Shown piece after piece: positions 54,578 through 64,000 of a DNA stretch of 64,000 nt. The notes beneath the pieces are model-generated. The model was not told where the DNA came from, made no database searches, and saw nothing but the letters and a program-made list of their open reading frames with translations. The stretch spans positions 496,001 to 560,000 of the forward strand of contig NZ_JACVOT010000001.1 of assembly GCF_018882285.1 (NCBI RefSeq), written 5' to 3'. Both the position numbers and the translations under genes were made by a program. How positions within the stretch are numbered: the stretch's first letter is position 1; every line of letters starts with the position of its first letter. This stretch comes from Polynucleobacter sp. AM-26B4. GTDB taxonomy: Bacteria > Pseudomonadota > Gammaproteobacteria > Burkholderiales > Burkholderiaceae.

Positions 54578-55798
54578 TTATTCGTATCGCAACGCCTGTA
54601 TTGGCTGCATGGATGATGCTTTGCGAGCAGGATAGTAGCCAAAGAAAATACCAATCACAGCAGAGAAGCCCACCGCCAAGATCACTGACAGAACTGAAAG
54701 TTGCACTGGCCATTCAGCCAACTCAGCAACCAACCAAGTTCCGAGGCCTCCCAATAAGATTCCAAGCACACCACCAATCGTTGACAGTGTGATGGCTTCC
54801 ACCAAAAATTGCGACAAGATATCTTTGCCCCTGGCACCAACAGCCAAGCGTAAGCCAATTTCTCGGGTTCTTTCTGTGACTGAGACCAGCATGATGTTCA
54901 TGATACCAATGCCACCCACCAACAAACTAACTGATGCAACTGCTGCTAATAAGATGGCCATCACTTTGCTCGCAGCTTCTTGAGCTTGAAGTATTTCTGT
55001 CAAATTACGTAAAGAAAAATCATCTGGGGTGTTACCACTCAAACGATGGCGTTGGCGTAAAAGATCTCTGACTTTTTCTTCAGCCTCTTTCATATCAACG
55101 CCCTCACGCGCTTTAATGAAAATTGAACTGACTCGACCAATGCGCCCTTGTAATGCGCCGAAGATTTTGTTGCGAGCGGTGGACAAAGGCATGATGACGA
55201 TGTCATCTTGATCTTGCCCCATCATGCTTTGACCTTTGCGCTCCAATAATCCAATCACCGTGAAAGGAACGCCGCGCACGCGGATGATTTGATCCACTGG
55301 ATCATTGTCACCAAACAACTCTCTGGCAACCGTTTGACCAATGATGGCTACTTTGCCGGCACTAGACATTTCACCAGCTTCAAATAAGCGGCCACTCACA
55401 AGAGCCCAATCACGCGCCTCAAAATACTCGGGCGTGGCTCCCACAATTGCTGCCAACCAGTTCGTATTCCCCCACACAATCTGTCCACTGCCACGTTGCG
55501 TAGGTGCAGCCACTTGTATTTCTGATATTTCTCGCATGACAGCCCAAGCGTCATCCTCGACCAATGTTTGAGCAGTCCCAGTTCCACCTCGCACACCAGC
55601 GGTTGTCACTGAGCCTGCCCACAGGATCATCAAGTTAGAACCCAAGCCAGCAATTTGCTCTTTCACCCGTGCTTGCGCACCACTGCCCACCGCAATCATC
55701 ACAATCACTGCAGCCACACCGATGATGATGCCCAGCATCGTCAAACCAGAACGCAGTTTGTTCACACGCAGTGCCTGAAGAGCAATCGGTAAGTTCAT
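54578..55798 (-). CDS. MacB-type ABC transporter permease
   Basis: The 406-residue protein is the FtsX/MacB-type membrane part of a mechanotransmission ABC exporter: one N-terminal helix (SGLTMLGIIIGVAAVIVMIAVG), a large periplasmic domain (about 45-270), and three C-terminal helices (IMNIMLVSVTERTREIGLRLAVGARG and following). Here the ATPase is a separate gene that overlaps the start by 4 bases. Together with the adaptor protein and the divergent TolC-like gene it forms a MacAB-TolC-like exporter. Substrate is unknown. Confidence 0.9.
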   Translation of the reverse strand: MNLPIALQALRVNKLRSGLTMLGIIIGVAAVIVMIAVGSGAQARVKEQIAGLGSNLMILWAGSVTTAGVRGGTGTAQTLVEDDAWAVMREISEIQVAAPTQRGSGQIVWGNTNWLAAIVGATPEYFEARDWALVSGRLFEAGEMSSAGKVAIIGQTVARELFGDNDPVDQIIRVRGVPFTVIGLLERKGQSMMGQDQDDIVIMPLSTARNKIFGALQGRIGRVSSIFIKAREGVDMKEAEEKVRDLLRQRHRLSGNTPDDFSLRNLTEILQAQEAASKVMAILLAAVASVSLLVGGIGIMNIMLVSVTERTREIGLRLAVGARGKDILSQFLVEAITLSTIGGVLGILLGGLGTWLVAELAEWPVQLSVLSVILAVGFSAVIGIFFGYYPARKASSMQPIQALRYE

Positions 55799-56541
55799 GA
55801 CAGAGCACCCAAATTGATCGCTGACGATCCGTCAGTCTTGCCATTTGAATGAGTATCACTCAAGACCTTGCCATCTTTGAATGTGATGGTGCGAGATGCA
55901 TAAGCTGCCACATCAGGTTCGTGAGTGACCACCACAACAGTCATCCCTTGTTGATTAAGCTGCGTTAAGAGCGCCATCACTTCAGCACTGGTTTTAGAAT
56001 CCAATGCCCCGGTAGGCTCATCCGCCAGAATTAAATCAGGATCATTGACCAAGGCTCTGGCAATAGCGACTCGCTGTTGCTGACCACCTGATAACTGAGA
56101 CGGCGTGTTATGAAGACGCTCGCCCAAACCCACTTGTTCCAAACGTTGTTTCGCATGCTCATACCGTTGCTCTTTGGTGAGTCCTGCCAAAGGACCCAGA
56201 CGGGCATACAGCAAAGGCAAGGCAACGTTCTCAATGGCAGAAGTTCTGGCCAAGAGATTGAACTGTTGGAACACAAATCCAATGCGCCGATTGCGTAAAT
56301 CTGCCAACTCATCACTGGACATGGTGGCGACATTTTCTCCACCCAATAAATAAGAGCCAGTGCTTGGCTGATCCAAACAACCAATCATGTTCATAAAAGT
56401 TGATTTGCCTGATCCAGATGCGCCAACAATCGCAACAAATTCGCCTTGATCAATGGTGATCGACACATCATCCAAAGCGTGAACTGTTTGCTCACCCACG
56501 CCATAGGTTTTCACCAAATGATGCGTTTTGATCAAAGTCAT
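55795..56541 (-). CDS. MacB-type ABC transporter ATP-binding protein
   Basis: The 248-residue ATPase belongs to the LolD/MacB group: Walker A VGASGSGKSTFMNMIG near residue 37, Q-loop GFVFQQFNLLARTSAIENV, signature LSGGQQQRVAIARAL, Walker B LILADEPTGALDSKTS and the VVVTHEPDVA H-loop. It overlaps the permease gene by 4 bases and follows the adaptor gene by 21, so the three are one operon. Confidence 0.93.
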   Translation of the reverse strand: MTLIKTHHLVKTYGVGEQTVHALDDVSITIDQGEFVAIVGASGSGKSTFMNMIGCLDQPSTGSYLLGGENVATMSSDELADLRNRRIGFVFQQFNLLARTSAIENVALPLLYARLGPLAGLTKEQRYEHAKQRLEQVGLGERLHNTPSQLSGGQQQRVAIARALVNDPDLILADEPTGALDSKTSAEVMALLTQLNQQGMTVVVVTHEPDVAAYASRTITFKDGKVLSDTHSNGKTDGSSAINLGALS

Positions 56542-56562
56542 GCTCTTGGTCTTTGTCAGTCT

Positions 56563-57849
56563 TTAGAAGAGTCGTGGGCCTGAAGGACGACTCGCACCTG
56601 CTTTGCCTGCGCCAGAAACGCCGATGATGACCAGATCACCAACCTGCAGGGTGGCTATCGCATCTTCGCCCGGTAATACCTCGCTGGCATTACCGTCACT
56701 CAAACCTACCCGAATAGATTTTTGAACTGGCTTGTCTTTTAAGCCTGATTTTTCCAACACCCAAACTTTACGCGTGGTCACTTTGACATCCCTGATGGCA
56801 GATGGCTTACCAGTCATTGGTGCAGATGCTGGTGTAGATCCTGTCGCACCTGAACTTCTAGATGGGCTGACTGATTCATTCTTTGCCGAACCACTGGTAT
56901 TAGGCATCTTGAATCTCAAAGCAGCATTCGAGATGCGTAAAACTTTTTCTTTTTGCTCTGTGATGATCGAAGTATTGGCCGTCATTCCTGGTAACAGTTT
57001 CAAATCAGTATTTTGAGCACTGAGTAAAACGGTATAAGTAATCACGTTTTGAACATTGATGGGTGCCTTGCGCACTTGCTTGACCTGACTTTGAAACACC
57101 TTGCCAGGAAATGCATCGACTGTGAATGTGGCGGCCATACCTTCCACAATGCGACCCACATCTGATTCATCAATGGCTGTTTCAACTTGCATGTCCGCCA
57201 AGTTTTGCGCAATGATGAATAACTCTGGAGCCTGCAAACTGGCTGCTACGGTTTGACCTCGCTCAACACTGCGCTTGACCACCACACCATTGACGGGTGA
57301 ACGAATCACTGTGTCATCCAAAGCTTTTTTGGCCATCGTCAAAGAAGCTTTGGCACTTTTATAAGCGCTGAGAGTTTGATCAAATGCTGCAGGAGAAATG
57401 AATTTTTTCTCAATCAGTTTGATATTGTTATCGTGATTGCGTTTAGCCAAAATGTAATTGGCTTCAGCCTGCTCAAATCGAGCCTGCCATTCACGTGGAT
57501 CAATCCGTGCAATGACTTGGTCCTTTTTCACCACATCATTAAAGTCCACATAAATTTCTTGGACCATGCCAGATACTTGCGTGCCCACTTGCACCGACTT
57601 CACAGGATTCAGTGTGCCACTGGCACTGATTGTTACAGCCAAAGGTCCCTCTTCAATTCGAGCAGTTTTGTATTCCGGATCACTCCAACCAAAAACTGAA
57701 CTCAATATCTTCCAAAGTACCCAAAATACCAAAACGGCTAGAGTGAAATAAACCCCTCGGCGAAACCATATATGGGCCTTCAAAAAGGTTTTGAATTGTT
57801 CTAGCCTTGCTTTCAATTGACTGCCAAGGCGGCTCAGTAGAATCTTCAT
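56563..57849 (-). CDS. MacA-like periplasmic adaptor (HlyD family)
   Basis: The 428-residue membrane-fusion protein has an N-terminal anchor (RGVYFTLAVLVFWVLWKIL), a lipoyl half (SASGTLNPVKSVQVGTQVSGMVQEIYV), a helical hairpin (about 110-180), the second lipoyl half (DDTVIRSPVNGVVVKRSVERGQ) and a beta-barrel. In the C-terminal part, a low-complexity insert rich in Ser, Gly, Ala and Pro (about 315-345) interrupts the barrel/proximal region; this is not usual for MacA. The protein should connect the ABC permease to the TolC-type channel. Confidence 0.88.
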   Translation of the reverse strand: MKILLSRLGSQLKARLEQFKTFLKAHIWFRRGVYFTLAVLVFWVLWKILSSVFGWSDPEYKTARIEEGPLAVTISASGTLNPVKSVQVGTQVSGMVQEIYVDFNDVVKKDQVIARIDPREWQARFEQAEANYILAKRNHDNNIKLIEKKFISPAAFDQTLSAYKSAKASLTMAKKALDDTVIRSPVNGVVVKRSVERGQTVAASLQAPELFIIAQNLADMQVETAIDESDVGRIVEGMAATFTVDAFPGKVFQSQVKQVRKAPINVQNVITYTVLLSAQNTDLKLLPGMTANTSIITEQKEKVLRISNAALRFKMPNTSGSAKNESVSPSRSSGATGSTPASAPMTGKPSAIRDVKVTTRKVWVLEKSGLKDKPVQKSIRVGLSDGNASEVLPGEDAIATLQVGDLVIIGVSGAGKAGASRPSGPRLF

Positions 57850-57959
57850 ATTAGCAAGTATAGGGTTTTATAAGAAAATCCATATGACAAAGGTCAAATT
57901 TGGCATTGGGGTGGGGTTTTTCAACTGCAAACAGCTCATTTTTGATGCAAAATGACAGG

Positions 57960-59495
57960 ATGAAATCAAATACTCTTTGCCTTCCTCAGCACCTTGCACA
58001 GAAAAAGCTGGCAATGATGCTTGCATTAGCTTTCGCAGGATCAGTGGCCAGTCTTTCAGTCTTAGCTCAAGGCTCAGTGTCTACTGTGCCACCCAGCACG
58101 GTGACCACAAGCAATCCACCCCCTCAAGTCAAACAAAACAACCTCAACACCGAAGTGTTGGATTTGCTCAGCTTGTATCGTGAAGCAGCTTTCAATGACC
58201 CAACATTCAACGCTGCCAAATACAGTTACATGGCCGGTAAAGAAAAGCGTTGGCAAGGTTTATCTGTTTTAGCTCCTCAGGTGGTTGCAACTGGTAGCGA
58301 AACAAAAAGTGATGTCTTCAATGCCAGACTTGGAACTCGTAGCAATGATTTGATGTCCAGAGCTTGGACTGTCAAACTCACCCAACCTCTTTTTAGCTGG
58401 GATAAATGGGCTCAGTTCAGACAAGGTGACTTAAACGCCAACATTTCAGAGGCTCAATTTGCCGCTGCAGAACAAGATTTGGTGATACGAGTCACCGAAG
58501 CTTATTTCAATGTTTTAAATGCCGAAGACTCTTTAAATCTATCCAGAAATAAAAAAGCGTTGATTGCTGAACAACTAGAACAAGCGAAACGTAATTTTGA
58601 GGTGGGCACATCGACCATCACTGACACACATGAAGCACAATCTCGTTATGACTTGGTTGTTGCTCAAGAATTAGCTGCAGAAGCTGATTTAACGATCAAA
58701 CGTGGCGCACTTGAACAAATCACTGGCAAACAAATCGCCCAACTCAAATCATTGAGCAATACGGCCAAAATTGATGCGGTCGCCAAGGACAGAAAAGTTA
58801 AGCTTAAAAAAGGTGAAAAGCCTACTCCTGTGAACGTCCAACAAGTGGTGGCAGTTCAACCTGGACAGACGATTCAGGATTGGGTCAAACAAGCTGAAGA
58901 TGTGAGCTACAGCATCATAGCCAGCAAATTAACTTATGAAGTGGCTACGAAAGAAACGCAACGCGCTTATGCAGGTCATGCACCCTACGTTGATTTTATT
59001 GGCCAGCGTGGCTATAGCGATAGTGAAAATACACTCTCCTCTGATGGCACGATGCTCAATACTCGGTCTTATTCAACTCAAGCCATCATTCAATTGACGG
59101 TGCCTCTCTTCTCAGGTGGTTACAACCAATCTGTGGTTCGAGAAAAATCTGCCTTGGCAAATAAAGCATTAGCCGACTTAGAAAACACCCGTCGCTCTGT
59201 AGCGCAAACCACACGCCAAGCGTATTTAGGATTCAACAATGGTTTGGCTCAAGTAAAAGCTTATGAAGCCGCGGAGATTTCAGCTCTGAGCGCCTTGGAA
59301 TCTAACAAGCTTGGCTACGAAGTGGGTGTGCGCATCAACATCGATGTGCTGAATGCTCAAGACACTTTGTTCACGACTCGCAGAGACTTGGCGAAGGCCC
59401 GTTATGACACCATCTTGAATGGTCTCAAGCTCAAAGCTCAAGCAGCAGTGCTCAGCGACGAAGACCTACAGGCTGTCAATGCTTTATTAAAGTAA
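57960..59495 (+). CDS. TolC-family outer membrane channel
   Basis: The 511-residue precursor from the ATG at 57960 has a signal peptide (hydrophobic MMLALAFAGSVASLSVLAQG), then two outer-membrane-efflux repeats: DLLSLYREAAFNDPTFNAAKY with LTQPLFSWDKWAQFRQGDL in the first, and LTVPLFSGGYNQSVVREKSALANKAL with IDVLNAQDTLFTTRRDLAKARYD in the second. It should form the trimeric exit duct for the MacAB-like exporter encoded divergently 110 bases away. An in-frame ATG at 57945 and a longer frame from 57900 are alternatives. A strong terminator follows. Confidence 0.92.
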   Translation: MKSNTLCLPQHLAQKKLAMMLALAFAGSVASLSVLAQGSVSTVPPSTVTTSNPPPQVKQNNLNTEVLDLLSLYREAAFNDPTFNAAKYSYMAGKEKRWQGLSVLAPQVVATGSETKSDVFNARLGTRSNDLMSRAWTVKLTQPLFSWDKWAQFRQGDLNANISEAQFAAAEQDLVIRVTEAYFNVLNAEDSLNLSRNKKALIAEQLEQAKRNFEVGTSTITDTHEAQSRYDLVVAQELAAEADLTIKRGALEQITGKQIAQLKSLSNTAKIDAVAKDRKVKLKKGEKPTPVNVQQVVAVQPGQTIQDWVKQAEDVSYSIIASKLTYEVATKETQRAYAGHAPYVDFIGQRGYSDSENTLSSDGTMLNTRSYSTQAIIQLTVPLFSGGYNQSVVREKSALANKALADLENTRRSVAQTTRQAYLGFNNGLAQVKAYEAAEISALSALESNKLGYEVGVRINIDVLNAQDTLFTTRRDLAKARYDTILNGLKLKAQAAVLSDEDLQAVNALLK

Positions 59496-59515
59496 AACTT
59501 ATAACGCCGTTATTT

Positions 59516-59552
59516 AAAAGCCAAGAATGTGATGAACATTCTTGGCTTTTTT
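59516..59552. terminator. Bidirectional rho-independent terminator between tolC-like and DUF1640 genes
   Basis: AAAAGCCAAGAATGT (59516-59530) pairs perfectly with ACATTCTTGGCTTTT (59536-59550) over 15 bp around a 5-base loop, followed by T residues; the A-run on the other side serves minus-strand transcripts. Confidence 0.93.
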
Positions 59553-59580
59553 AATTTGATGCAATCACTTTTTCAAATAG

Positions 59581-59844
59581 TTAACCAGCATGGAAGGCTA
59601 GTACAACGCTCAAACAAAGACCTACTTGAATAAACGATAAACCCACCATCCACTTGATCAGATCGTTTTTCAATTCACCTTGAGAAAAAAGTAGCTTTGC
59701 TTCCAACAGATTCAAATCAGTTTTAGTGGCAAGATTTTCAAATGAGTCTCTCACTGCTTCAGTCATCCCCTCTGCGTGAGTTTGAGAAAAACCCACACCA
59801 GTTAATTGTTTTTTAAACTTCAATGTGTCAAACAACGTTGTCAT
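59581..59844 (-). CDS. DUF1640-type coiled-coil membrane protein
   Basis: The 87-residue protein has an N-terminal amphipathic part (FDTLKFKKQLTGVGFSQTHAEGM), the FENLATKTDLNLLEAKL segment typical of the DUF1640 (CCDC90-like) family, and a C-terminal membrane helix (WMVGLSFIQVGLCLSVVLAF). Such proteins are often found next to toxin-antitoxin or mobile genes; the function is unknown. A 13-bp perfect inverted repeat ends 7 bases before its ATG, and no ribosome binding site is visible. Confidence 0.75.
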   Translation of the reverse strand: MTTLFDTLKFKKQLTGVGFSQTHAEGMTEAVRDSFENLATKTDLNLLEAKLLFSQGELKNDLIKWMVGLSFIQVGLCLSVVLAFHAG

Positions 59845-59850
59845 AGAAAA

Positions 59851-59883
59851 TTTATGATGAGATTGTTAAGATCTCATCATAAA
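59851..59883 (-). terminator. 13-bp perfect inverted repeat between tex and the DUF1640 gene
   Basis: TTTATGATGAGAT (59851-59863) and ATCTCATCATAAA (59871-59883) pair perfectly around a 7-base loop. On the minus strand the hairpin lies after tex and is followed by only TTTTC before the DUF1640 ATG. It may end tex mRNA weakly, or it may bind a dimeric regulator or hold back translation of the small gene. Confidence 0.5.
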
Positions 59884-59914
59884 GTAAACAATAACCTTCT
59901 TATAAAAACTAGTA

Positions 59915-62407
59915 TTAGTTTTTTACCTTCAACTTCGCAAACGCCTCAGCAAAAGCAGTATTTCCTAATGGTGCAGACGAAGTCTGCTGTCTTTGACTCG
60001 AGGACTTTACTGAAGTCTTCGCTCCATTGTTACTAAATCTCTCGCCGGGCTGTGAACGAGCCGCAGTACTCGACGGCGCAGAATCATTCAACTTCATCGT
60101 TAAGCCAATGCGTCGACGCTTTACATCAACTTCAAGCACCTTCACTTTAACTACTTGACCAGCCTTCACCACCTCATGAGGATCTTTGACGAACTTATCA
60201 GCCAACGCAGATACGTGCACCAAACCATCTTGATGAACACCAATGTCTATGAAAGCTCCAAAGGCTGCCACGTTGGTCACAACGCCTTCCAAAATCATGC
60301 CCGGAATCAATTGATTGATATCTTCCACGCCGTCTTCGAAGGTCGCCGTTTTAAATTCTGGTCGTGGATCACGACCAGGCTTTTCTAACTCAGCCAAAAT
60401 ATCTTTGATGGTCACAACACCAAATTTGTCATCCACCAGTTTTTGAATCACATCATTGGCAGCCACCTTTTTGAGCAATTCTTTGTTACCAATCACTTCA
60501 GTCACGGGCTGACCCAATTGCTTCAACATCTTTTCAACCAGCGGATAAGACTCGGGATGCACAGAAGATTGATCGAGCGGATTATCACCCCCGCTGATAC
60601 GCAAAAATCCTGCGGCTTGCTCAAAGGCTTTGTCACCTAAACGCGGCACCTCTTTCAAAGCCTCACGATTATTAAAGCGTCCCTTGCTATCTCTAAAAGC
60701 AACAATGTTTCTGGCTAAGCCGGCATTCAGACCAGACACTTTAGACAGCAATGGCACTGATGCCGTATTCAGATCTACACCCACAGCATTCACACAATCC
60801 TCCACAACAGCATCCAAAGTTCTAGATAACTGGAATTGGTTCACATCATGCTGATACTGACCCACACCAATGGCCTTGGGCTCAATCTTCACCAATTCCG
60901 CCAAAGGATCTTGCAAACGACGTGCAATCGATACAGCACCACGAAGCGATACATCTAACTCCGGAAACTCAAGGGCCGCCAATTCAGAGGCAGAGTACAC
61001 AGAAGCGCCAGCTTCAGACACAACAATTTTTTGCAAACCAAAATCACCGGATGATGACTTTTGACTATTTAATAACTTCATCAAGTCTTTCACCAAGCGA
61101 TCAGTCTCACGACTGGCAGTGCCATTACCAATAGCCACCAAAGACACCTGATGTTTCACACACAAAGCACCTAAAACTGCCAAAGAACCATCCCAGTCTT
61201 TACGTGGTTCATGTGGATAAATCGTGGAAGTCTCTAATAACTTTCCTGTGGCATCAACAACAGCCACTTTACAGCCTGTTCTAATTCCTGGGTCAACCCC
61301 CATCACCACTTTCGGGCCAGCAGGAGCAGCTAATAGAAGTTCGTGGAGGTTGCGTGCAAAAACTTTGATTGCCTCTGTCTCAGCCGCTTCACGCAATTGT
61401 GTGAACAATGCCATTTCTAAGGATAAAGACGTTTTTACACGCCATGTCCAACGGCACACCTCTGCCAACCACTTATCTGATGAGCGACCCAATGACTCAA
61501 TGCCCACATGCTTGGCGATCATCACTTCGCAAGGATGAGGCACTAATGCCTCTTGAGAGTCTTCTAAAGACAACTTGAGTTGCAATACCCCTAACTGACG
61601 TCCTCTAAAAAGAGCCAAAGCACGGTGTGAGGGCACTAAGCGAACTGGTTCAGAATAAGCGTAGTAATCTCGGAACTTTTCCTCCTCTGCCATCTCTTTG
61701 CCATCAGTAACTTTGGATGTCATCAAACCCTGTGACCACAAGAAGTCACGAAGCTTGGCTAGTAAAGGCGCCATTTCAGAAAACTCTTCGGCCAAGATAT
61801 CTCTGGCACCATCCAAAGCCGTCTTTACATCGGGTACCAAAGGCTTGCCACCATGAATACTCTCGTCACCCGCTTGAGACTTTTTAATATCTTCAGCACT
61901 GAGATCTGCATAGGCAGCAGGATCAATATTGATATATTTCACGGCTTCAACTTGAGGGTCGAGGGTAGGGTCAGCCATCAAAGCTCGAGCCAAAGGCTCT
62001 AATCCTGCTTCACGGGCAATCATCGCTTTGGTACGACGTTTTGGCTTATAAGGCAAATAAAGATCTTCTAAAGCCTGCTTGGTATCGGCAGCGCCAATAG
62101 ATGTCATCAAAGCATCGGTTAACTTACCTTGCTCATGAATTGATTTGAGAATCGCCACACGACGCTCTTCAAGCTCACGCAAATACAGTAAACGTTCTTC
62201 AATATTGCGCAATTGTGTGTCATCCAAACCACCTGTGACCTCTTTTCGATAGCGCGCAATAAAGGGCACCGTAGCACCCTCATCCATCAAACCAACAGCC
62301 ACCCCAATTTGCTGAGGTCGCACTTTCATTTCTGTGGCGATTTGGTTATTAATGCGCAAAGCAATCTGCTCTGCCGAAGGCAAATTTAAATCCATGGGCT
62401 TACTCAA
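59915..62407 (-). CDS. tex: Tex family RNA-binding transcription accessory protein
   Basis: Tex is a conserved multi-domain RNA-binding protein linked to transcription elongation and toxin expression. The 830 residues comprise an N-terminal helical part ([36 protein letters not shown]), a YqgF-like RNase H domain ([18 protein letters not shown] near 366), a helix-hairpin-helix region ([20 protein letters not shown]), and a C-terminal S1 domain ([34 protein letters not shown]). The tail after S1 is basic and Ser/Gln-rich. It lies 26 bases behind waaC on the minus strand. Confidence 0.96.
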   Translation of the reverse strand: MSKPMDLNLPSAEQIALRINNQIATEMKVRPQQIGVAVGLMDEGATVPFIARYRKEVTGGLDDTQLRNIEERLLYLRELEERRVAILKSIHEQGKLTDALMTSIGAADTKQALEDLYLPYKPKRRTKAMIAREAGLEPLARALMADPTLDPQVEAVKYINIDPAAYADLSAEDIKKSQAGDESIHGGKPLVPDVKTALDGARDILAEEFSEMAPLLAKLRDFLWSQGLMTSKVTDGKEMAEEEKFRDYYAYSEPVRLVPSHRALALFRGRQLGVLQLKLSLEDSQEALVPHPCEVMIAKHVGIESLGRSSDKWLAEVCRWTWRVKTSLSLEMALFTQLREAAETEAIKVFARNLHELLLAAPAGPKVVMGVDPGIRTGCKVAVVDATGKLLETSTIYPHEPRKDWDGSLAVLGALCVKHQVSLVAIGNGTASRETDRLVKDLMKLLNSQKSSSGDFGLQKIVVSEAGASVYSASELAALEFPELDVSLRGAVSIARRLQDPLAELVKIEPKAIGVGQYQHDVNQFQLSRTLDAVVEDCVNAVGVDLNTASVPLLSKVSGLNAGLARNIVAFRDSKGRFNNREALKEVPRLGDKAFEQAAGFLRISGGDNPLDQSSVHPESYPLVEKMLKQLGQPVTEVIGNKELLKKVAANDVIQKLVDDKFGVVTIKDILAELEKPGRDPRPEFKTATFEDGVEDINQLIPGMILEGVVTNVAAFGAFIDIGVHQDGLVHVSALADKFVKDPHEVVKAGQVVKVKVLEVDVKRRRIGLTMKLNDSAPSSTAARSQPGERFSNNGAKTSVKSSSQRQQTSSAPLGNTAFAEAFAKLKVKN

Positions 62408-62433
62408 ATGATTGGGATTAATTAAAAGATGAT

Positions 62434-63531
62434 TTAAGGGAAGTGAGACTGGATGATATTGATCACTTCTTGGGCAGTCGGTGGCTGACCCTTATCACCC
62501 AAGTTATGAATATTTGAAGACCAATAGCCTTCAGTTTTCCAACGAGGAGAATCACAATACAACTCAATCGTTGGCACACCTAAAATGGCAGACAAATGGG
62601 TCAAGCCTGTATCAACACCGATGGTTATCTTGGCACCAGCCACCAAACCAAAGGCATCAGCAATTGAAAACGCATTCGGCACAATCGCTTTAGAACCCAC
62701 CAAACCAGTCAATGTGTATTGACCGGCCATTTTCTTAGCCAATTGCTGACTGACTTCTTTTTCTTTGTCATTGCCCCACGGTAAAACTATTTGTATACCC
62801 CGCCCGATGAGCTCTTTGCCAACGGCCACCCAGGCATCATCTGACCAACGCTTTGATTTACCAGCCGTCGCATGAAAACACATCACGTAAGGCTTAGAAA
62901 CATCAAACCCCAAATCCACTCTAGTGGATGCAAAACCTAGCTTAGCAGCATCGACTAAAGACTGAACATAGGCTGGCGGATAAAACTGAGGAGGTGAAGC
63001 AACGCGATCAGGCACTGGTAAATCAAGTGCTGAGGCCGTTACCCAGCGCGAACGATCAACCGCATGACAATGAAACGGCACTTGCACTGGATCAGTGTAG
63101 AAACGACGAGCCCAAGGCTCATAACCAGAAAACTCAGTTTGATTCGCCAAACCAAAGACTGAAGCAGTCTTTTTGGGGTTGGCTAAATGGGTCACCCAAG
63201 CAGACTTGAGCAAGCCCTGGGTTTCAATGATCAGATCATATTGGGTAGCAGCAATATCTGCTTTGAACGCAATGTACTCCTGAATGCTGCGGATGAATTC
63301 ACCGCGCTTCAATGCCTTTTTCCAGCGACGGAATGACAAAGGGATGATGCGGTCAATGCCAGCAAAAACAGGTGATACAGTTGTTTTAAGAGGTTCCAAT
63401 AAGCCCACATAGCCTTCTTCAACCACCCAATCAATTTGGGCATCTGGATATTTGGCACGCAGATCCCAAACTATGGGCAAATTGTGCAAAACATCACCCA
63501 AAGAGGACAATTTAACGATCAAAATCTTCAT
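62434..63531 (-). CDS. waaC: Lipopolysaccharide heptosyltransferase I
   Basis: WaaC adds the first L-glycero-D-manno-heptose to Kdo2-lipid A. The 365-residue GT9 protein starts [20 protein letters not shown], with the acceptor-side Asp in SLGDVLH, then [41 protein letters not shown] and the donor site [20 protein letters not shown]. The order waaC-tex is on the minus strand, divergent from the PhnA gene. It shares the family with the GT9 gene at 6469. Confidence 0.93.
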   Translation of the reverse strand: MKILIVKLSSLGDVLHNLPIVWDLRAKYPDAQIDWVVEEGYVGLLEPLKTTVSPVFAGIDRIIPLSFRRWKKALKRGEFIRSIQEYIAFKADIAATQYDLIIETQGLLKSAWVTHLANPKKTASVFGLANQTEFSGYEPWARRFYTDPVQVPFHCHAVDRSRWVTASALDLPVPDRVASPPQFYPPAYVQSLVDAAKLGFASTRVDLGFDVSKPYVMCFHATAGKSKRWSDDAWVAVGKELIGRGIQIVLPWGNDKEKEVSQQLAKKMAGQYTLTGLVGSKAIVPNAFSIADAFGLVAGAKITIGVDTGLTHLSAILGVPTIELYCDSPRWKTEGYWSSNIHNLGDKGQPPTAQEVINIIQSHFP

Positions 63532-63607
63532 GGGGTCTATTTTCGCTTAAATATCAAAGGACATTGATTTTTTCAAATAAGCAAGCTGAAAAGACTAAAA
63601 TTACCCA

Positions 63608-63952
63608 ATGCCTAATAACTCAATCCCAGCATGCCCTGTTTGCGGCATGGAAAATACTTACCCTGATGGTGAAAACATCATTTGCCCAGATTGCTCGTAT
63701 GAGTGGCCAGCAAACACCCCATCAGTTGAGGCAGAAGAGAAAAGAATATATAAAGATGCCTATGGCAACATCTTGAATGATGGCGATACAGTCACCCTCA
63801 TCAAGGACCTAAAAGTTAAAGGCTCTTCTTTAGTTATCAAAGGTGGCACCAAAATCAAGAACATCCGCTTGGTGGATGGAGACCATGACATTGATTGCAA
63901 AGTCGATGGTCAAAGCATGTTGCTTAAATCTGAATTTATGAAGAAGGCTTAA
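63608..63952 (+). CDS. yjdM: PhnA/YjdM family zinc-ribbon protein
   Basis: The 114-residue protein has an N-terminal zinc ribbon ([26 protein letters not shown]) and a C-terminal domain with [39 protein letters not shown], the typical PhnA/YjdM form. The name PhnA is historical: E. coli YjdM is not needed for phosphonate use, so the function is unknown. It is divergent from waaC. Confidence 0.93.
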   Translation: MPNNSIPACPVCGMENTYPDGENIICPDCSYEWPANTPSVEAEEKRIYKDAYGNILNDGDTVTLIKDLKVKGSSLVIKGGTKIKNIRLVDGDHDIDCKVDGQSMLLKSEFMKKA

Positions 63953-63961
63953 ATCAGCCAT

Positions 63962-64000
63962 CTATTCATAACCATTGGGATTCATAGATTGCCAACGCCA
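63962..64000 (-). CDS. Possible 3' end of a minus-strand gene cut by the right edge
   Basis: Read on the minus strand from base 64000, the frame gives W-R-W-Q-S-M-N-P-N-G-Y-E and then a TAG stop at 63964-63962. This looks like the C-terminus of a protein, converging on the PhnA gene with 9 bases between. Only 12 codons are visible, so the call is weak and no product can be named. Confidence 0.3.
   Translation of the reverse strand, partial: WRWQSMNPNGYE

Overview
The window is a contiguous, densely packed stretch of bacterial chromosome with a moderately low GC content. Gene order and protein sequences point to a betaproteobacterium of the Burkholderiaceae, most like a small-genome freshwater Polynucleobacter-type organism. 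The supporting blocks are rsfS-rlmH-maf-rng, exbB-exbD-lpxK-trm112-kdsB-adk, tolQRAB-pal-cpoB-queC, glyA-nrdR-(minor pilins)-ribD-ribE-ribBA-ribH-nusB, and tex-waaC. The assignment rests on recognising these proteins and their order; no database search was run. No rRNA, CRISPR array, insertion sequence or prophage was seen. There is one tRNA gene, tRNA-Lys(UUU).

Layout. 1-3060: ribosome and RNA maturation genes (rsfS cut by the left edge, rlmH, maf, rng). 3083-7572: lipid A flippase msbA, divergent from three LPS-type glycosyltransferase genes, one of them AT-rich. 7603-11849: dnaE and an AT-rich FkbM-type methyltransferase gene. 11985-17806: gluQRS, rhlE, a GlcG/HbpS-like gene, a BigR/SqrR-like ArsR regulator with a small DUF2892 membrane protein, azlCD and queG. 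17843-22483: tsaE, a Tat-exported amidase, tRNA-Lys, then an AT-rich pair (TPR-glycosyltransferase fusion and a small glycosyltransferase). 22631-30407: housekeeping genes (DCC thiol protein, DUF2237, uspA, plsY, xerD, AEC transporter, murB, yajQ, sodB, xseA). 30703-34768: exbBD-lpxK-trm112-kdsB-adk. 34836-40229: queC, cpoB, pal and tolBARQ on the minus strand. 40284-49552: an SDR gene, glyA-nrdR, a BrnT/BrnA toxin-antitoxin pair, a four-gene minor-pilin cluster and the riboflavin operon with nusB. 49600-54517: a lytic transglycosylase, succinate-semialdehyde dehydrogenase, trmB, bactofilin and uppP. 54578-59495: a MacAB-type ABC exporter with a divergent TolC-family channel. 59581-63952: a DUF1640 gene, tex, waaC and a PhnA/YjdM gene. 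A short 3' end of another minus-strand gene may lie at the right edge.

Functional themes. Much of the window builds or guards the cell envelope: LPS (msbA, glycosyltransferases, waaC, lpxK, kdsB), peptidoglycan (murB, amidase, lytic transglycosylase, uppP), Tol-Pal and an ExbBD pair, bactofilin and phospholipid synthesis (plsY). A second theme is RNA and tRNA modification (rlmH, trmB, tsaE, gluQRS, queG, queC, trm112). The accessory-looking pieces are small: AT-rich glycan genes at 5.7-6.5, 11.2-11.8 and 19.9-22.5 kb, the BrnTA pair, and the minor-pilin cluster.

No clearly new multi-gene system is visible. The most useful leads are a RibBA whose cyclohydrolase II half has lost its zinc and catalytic motifs (RibBX-like), a PilW-like pseudopilin that starts exactly at the mature +1 position with no leader, a two-cysteine persulfide-sensor-type ArsR coupled to a bare DUF2892 protein, an operator-like palindrome overlapping the brnT start codon, and a perfect 13-bp inverted repeat between tex and a DUF1640 gene.
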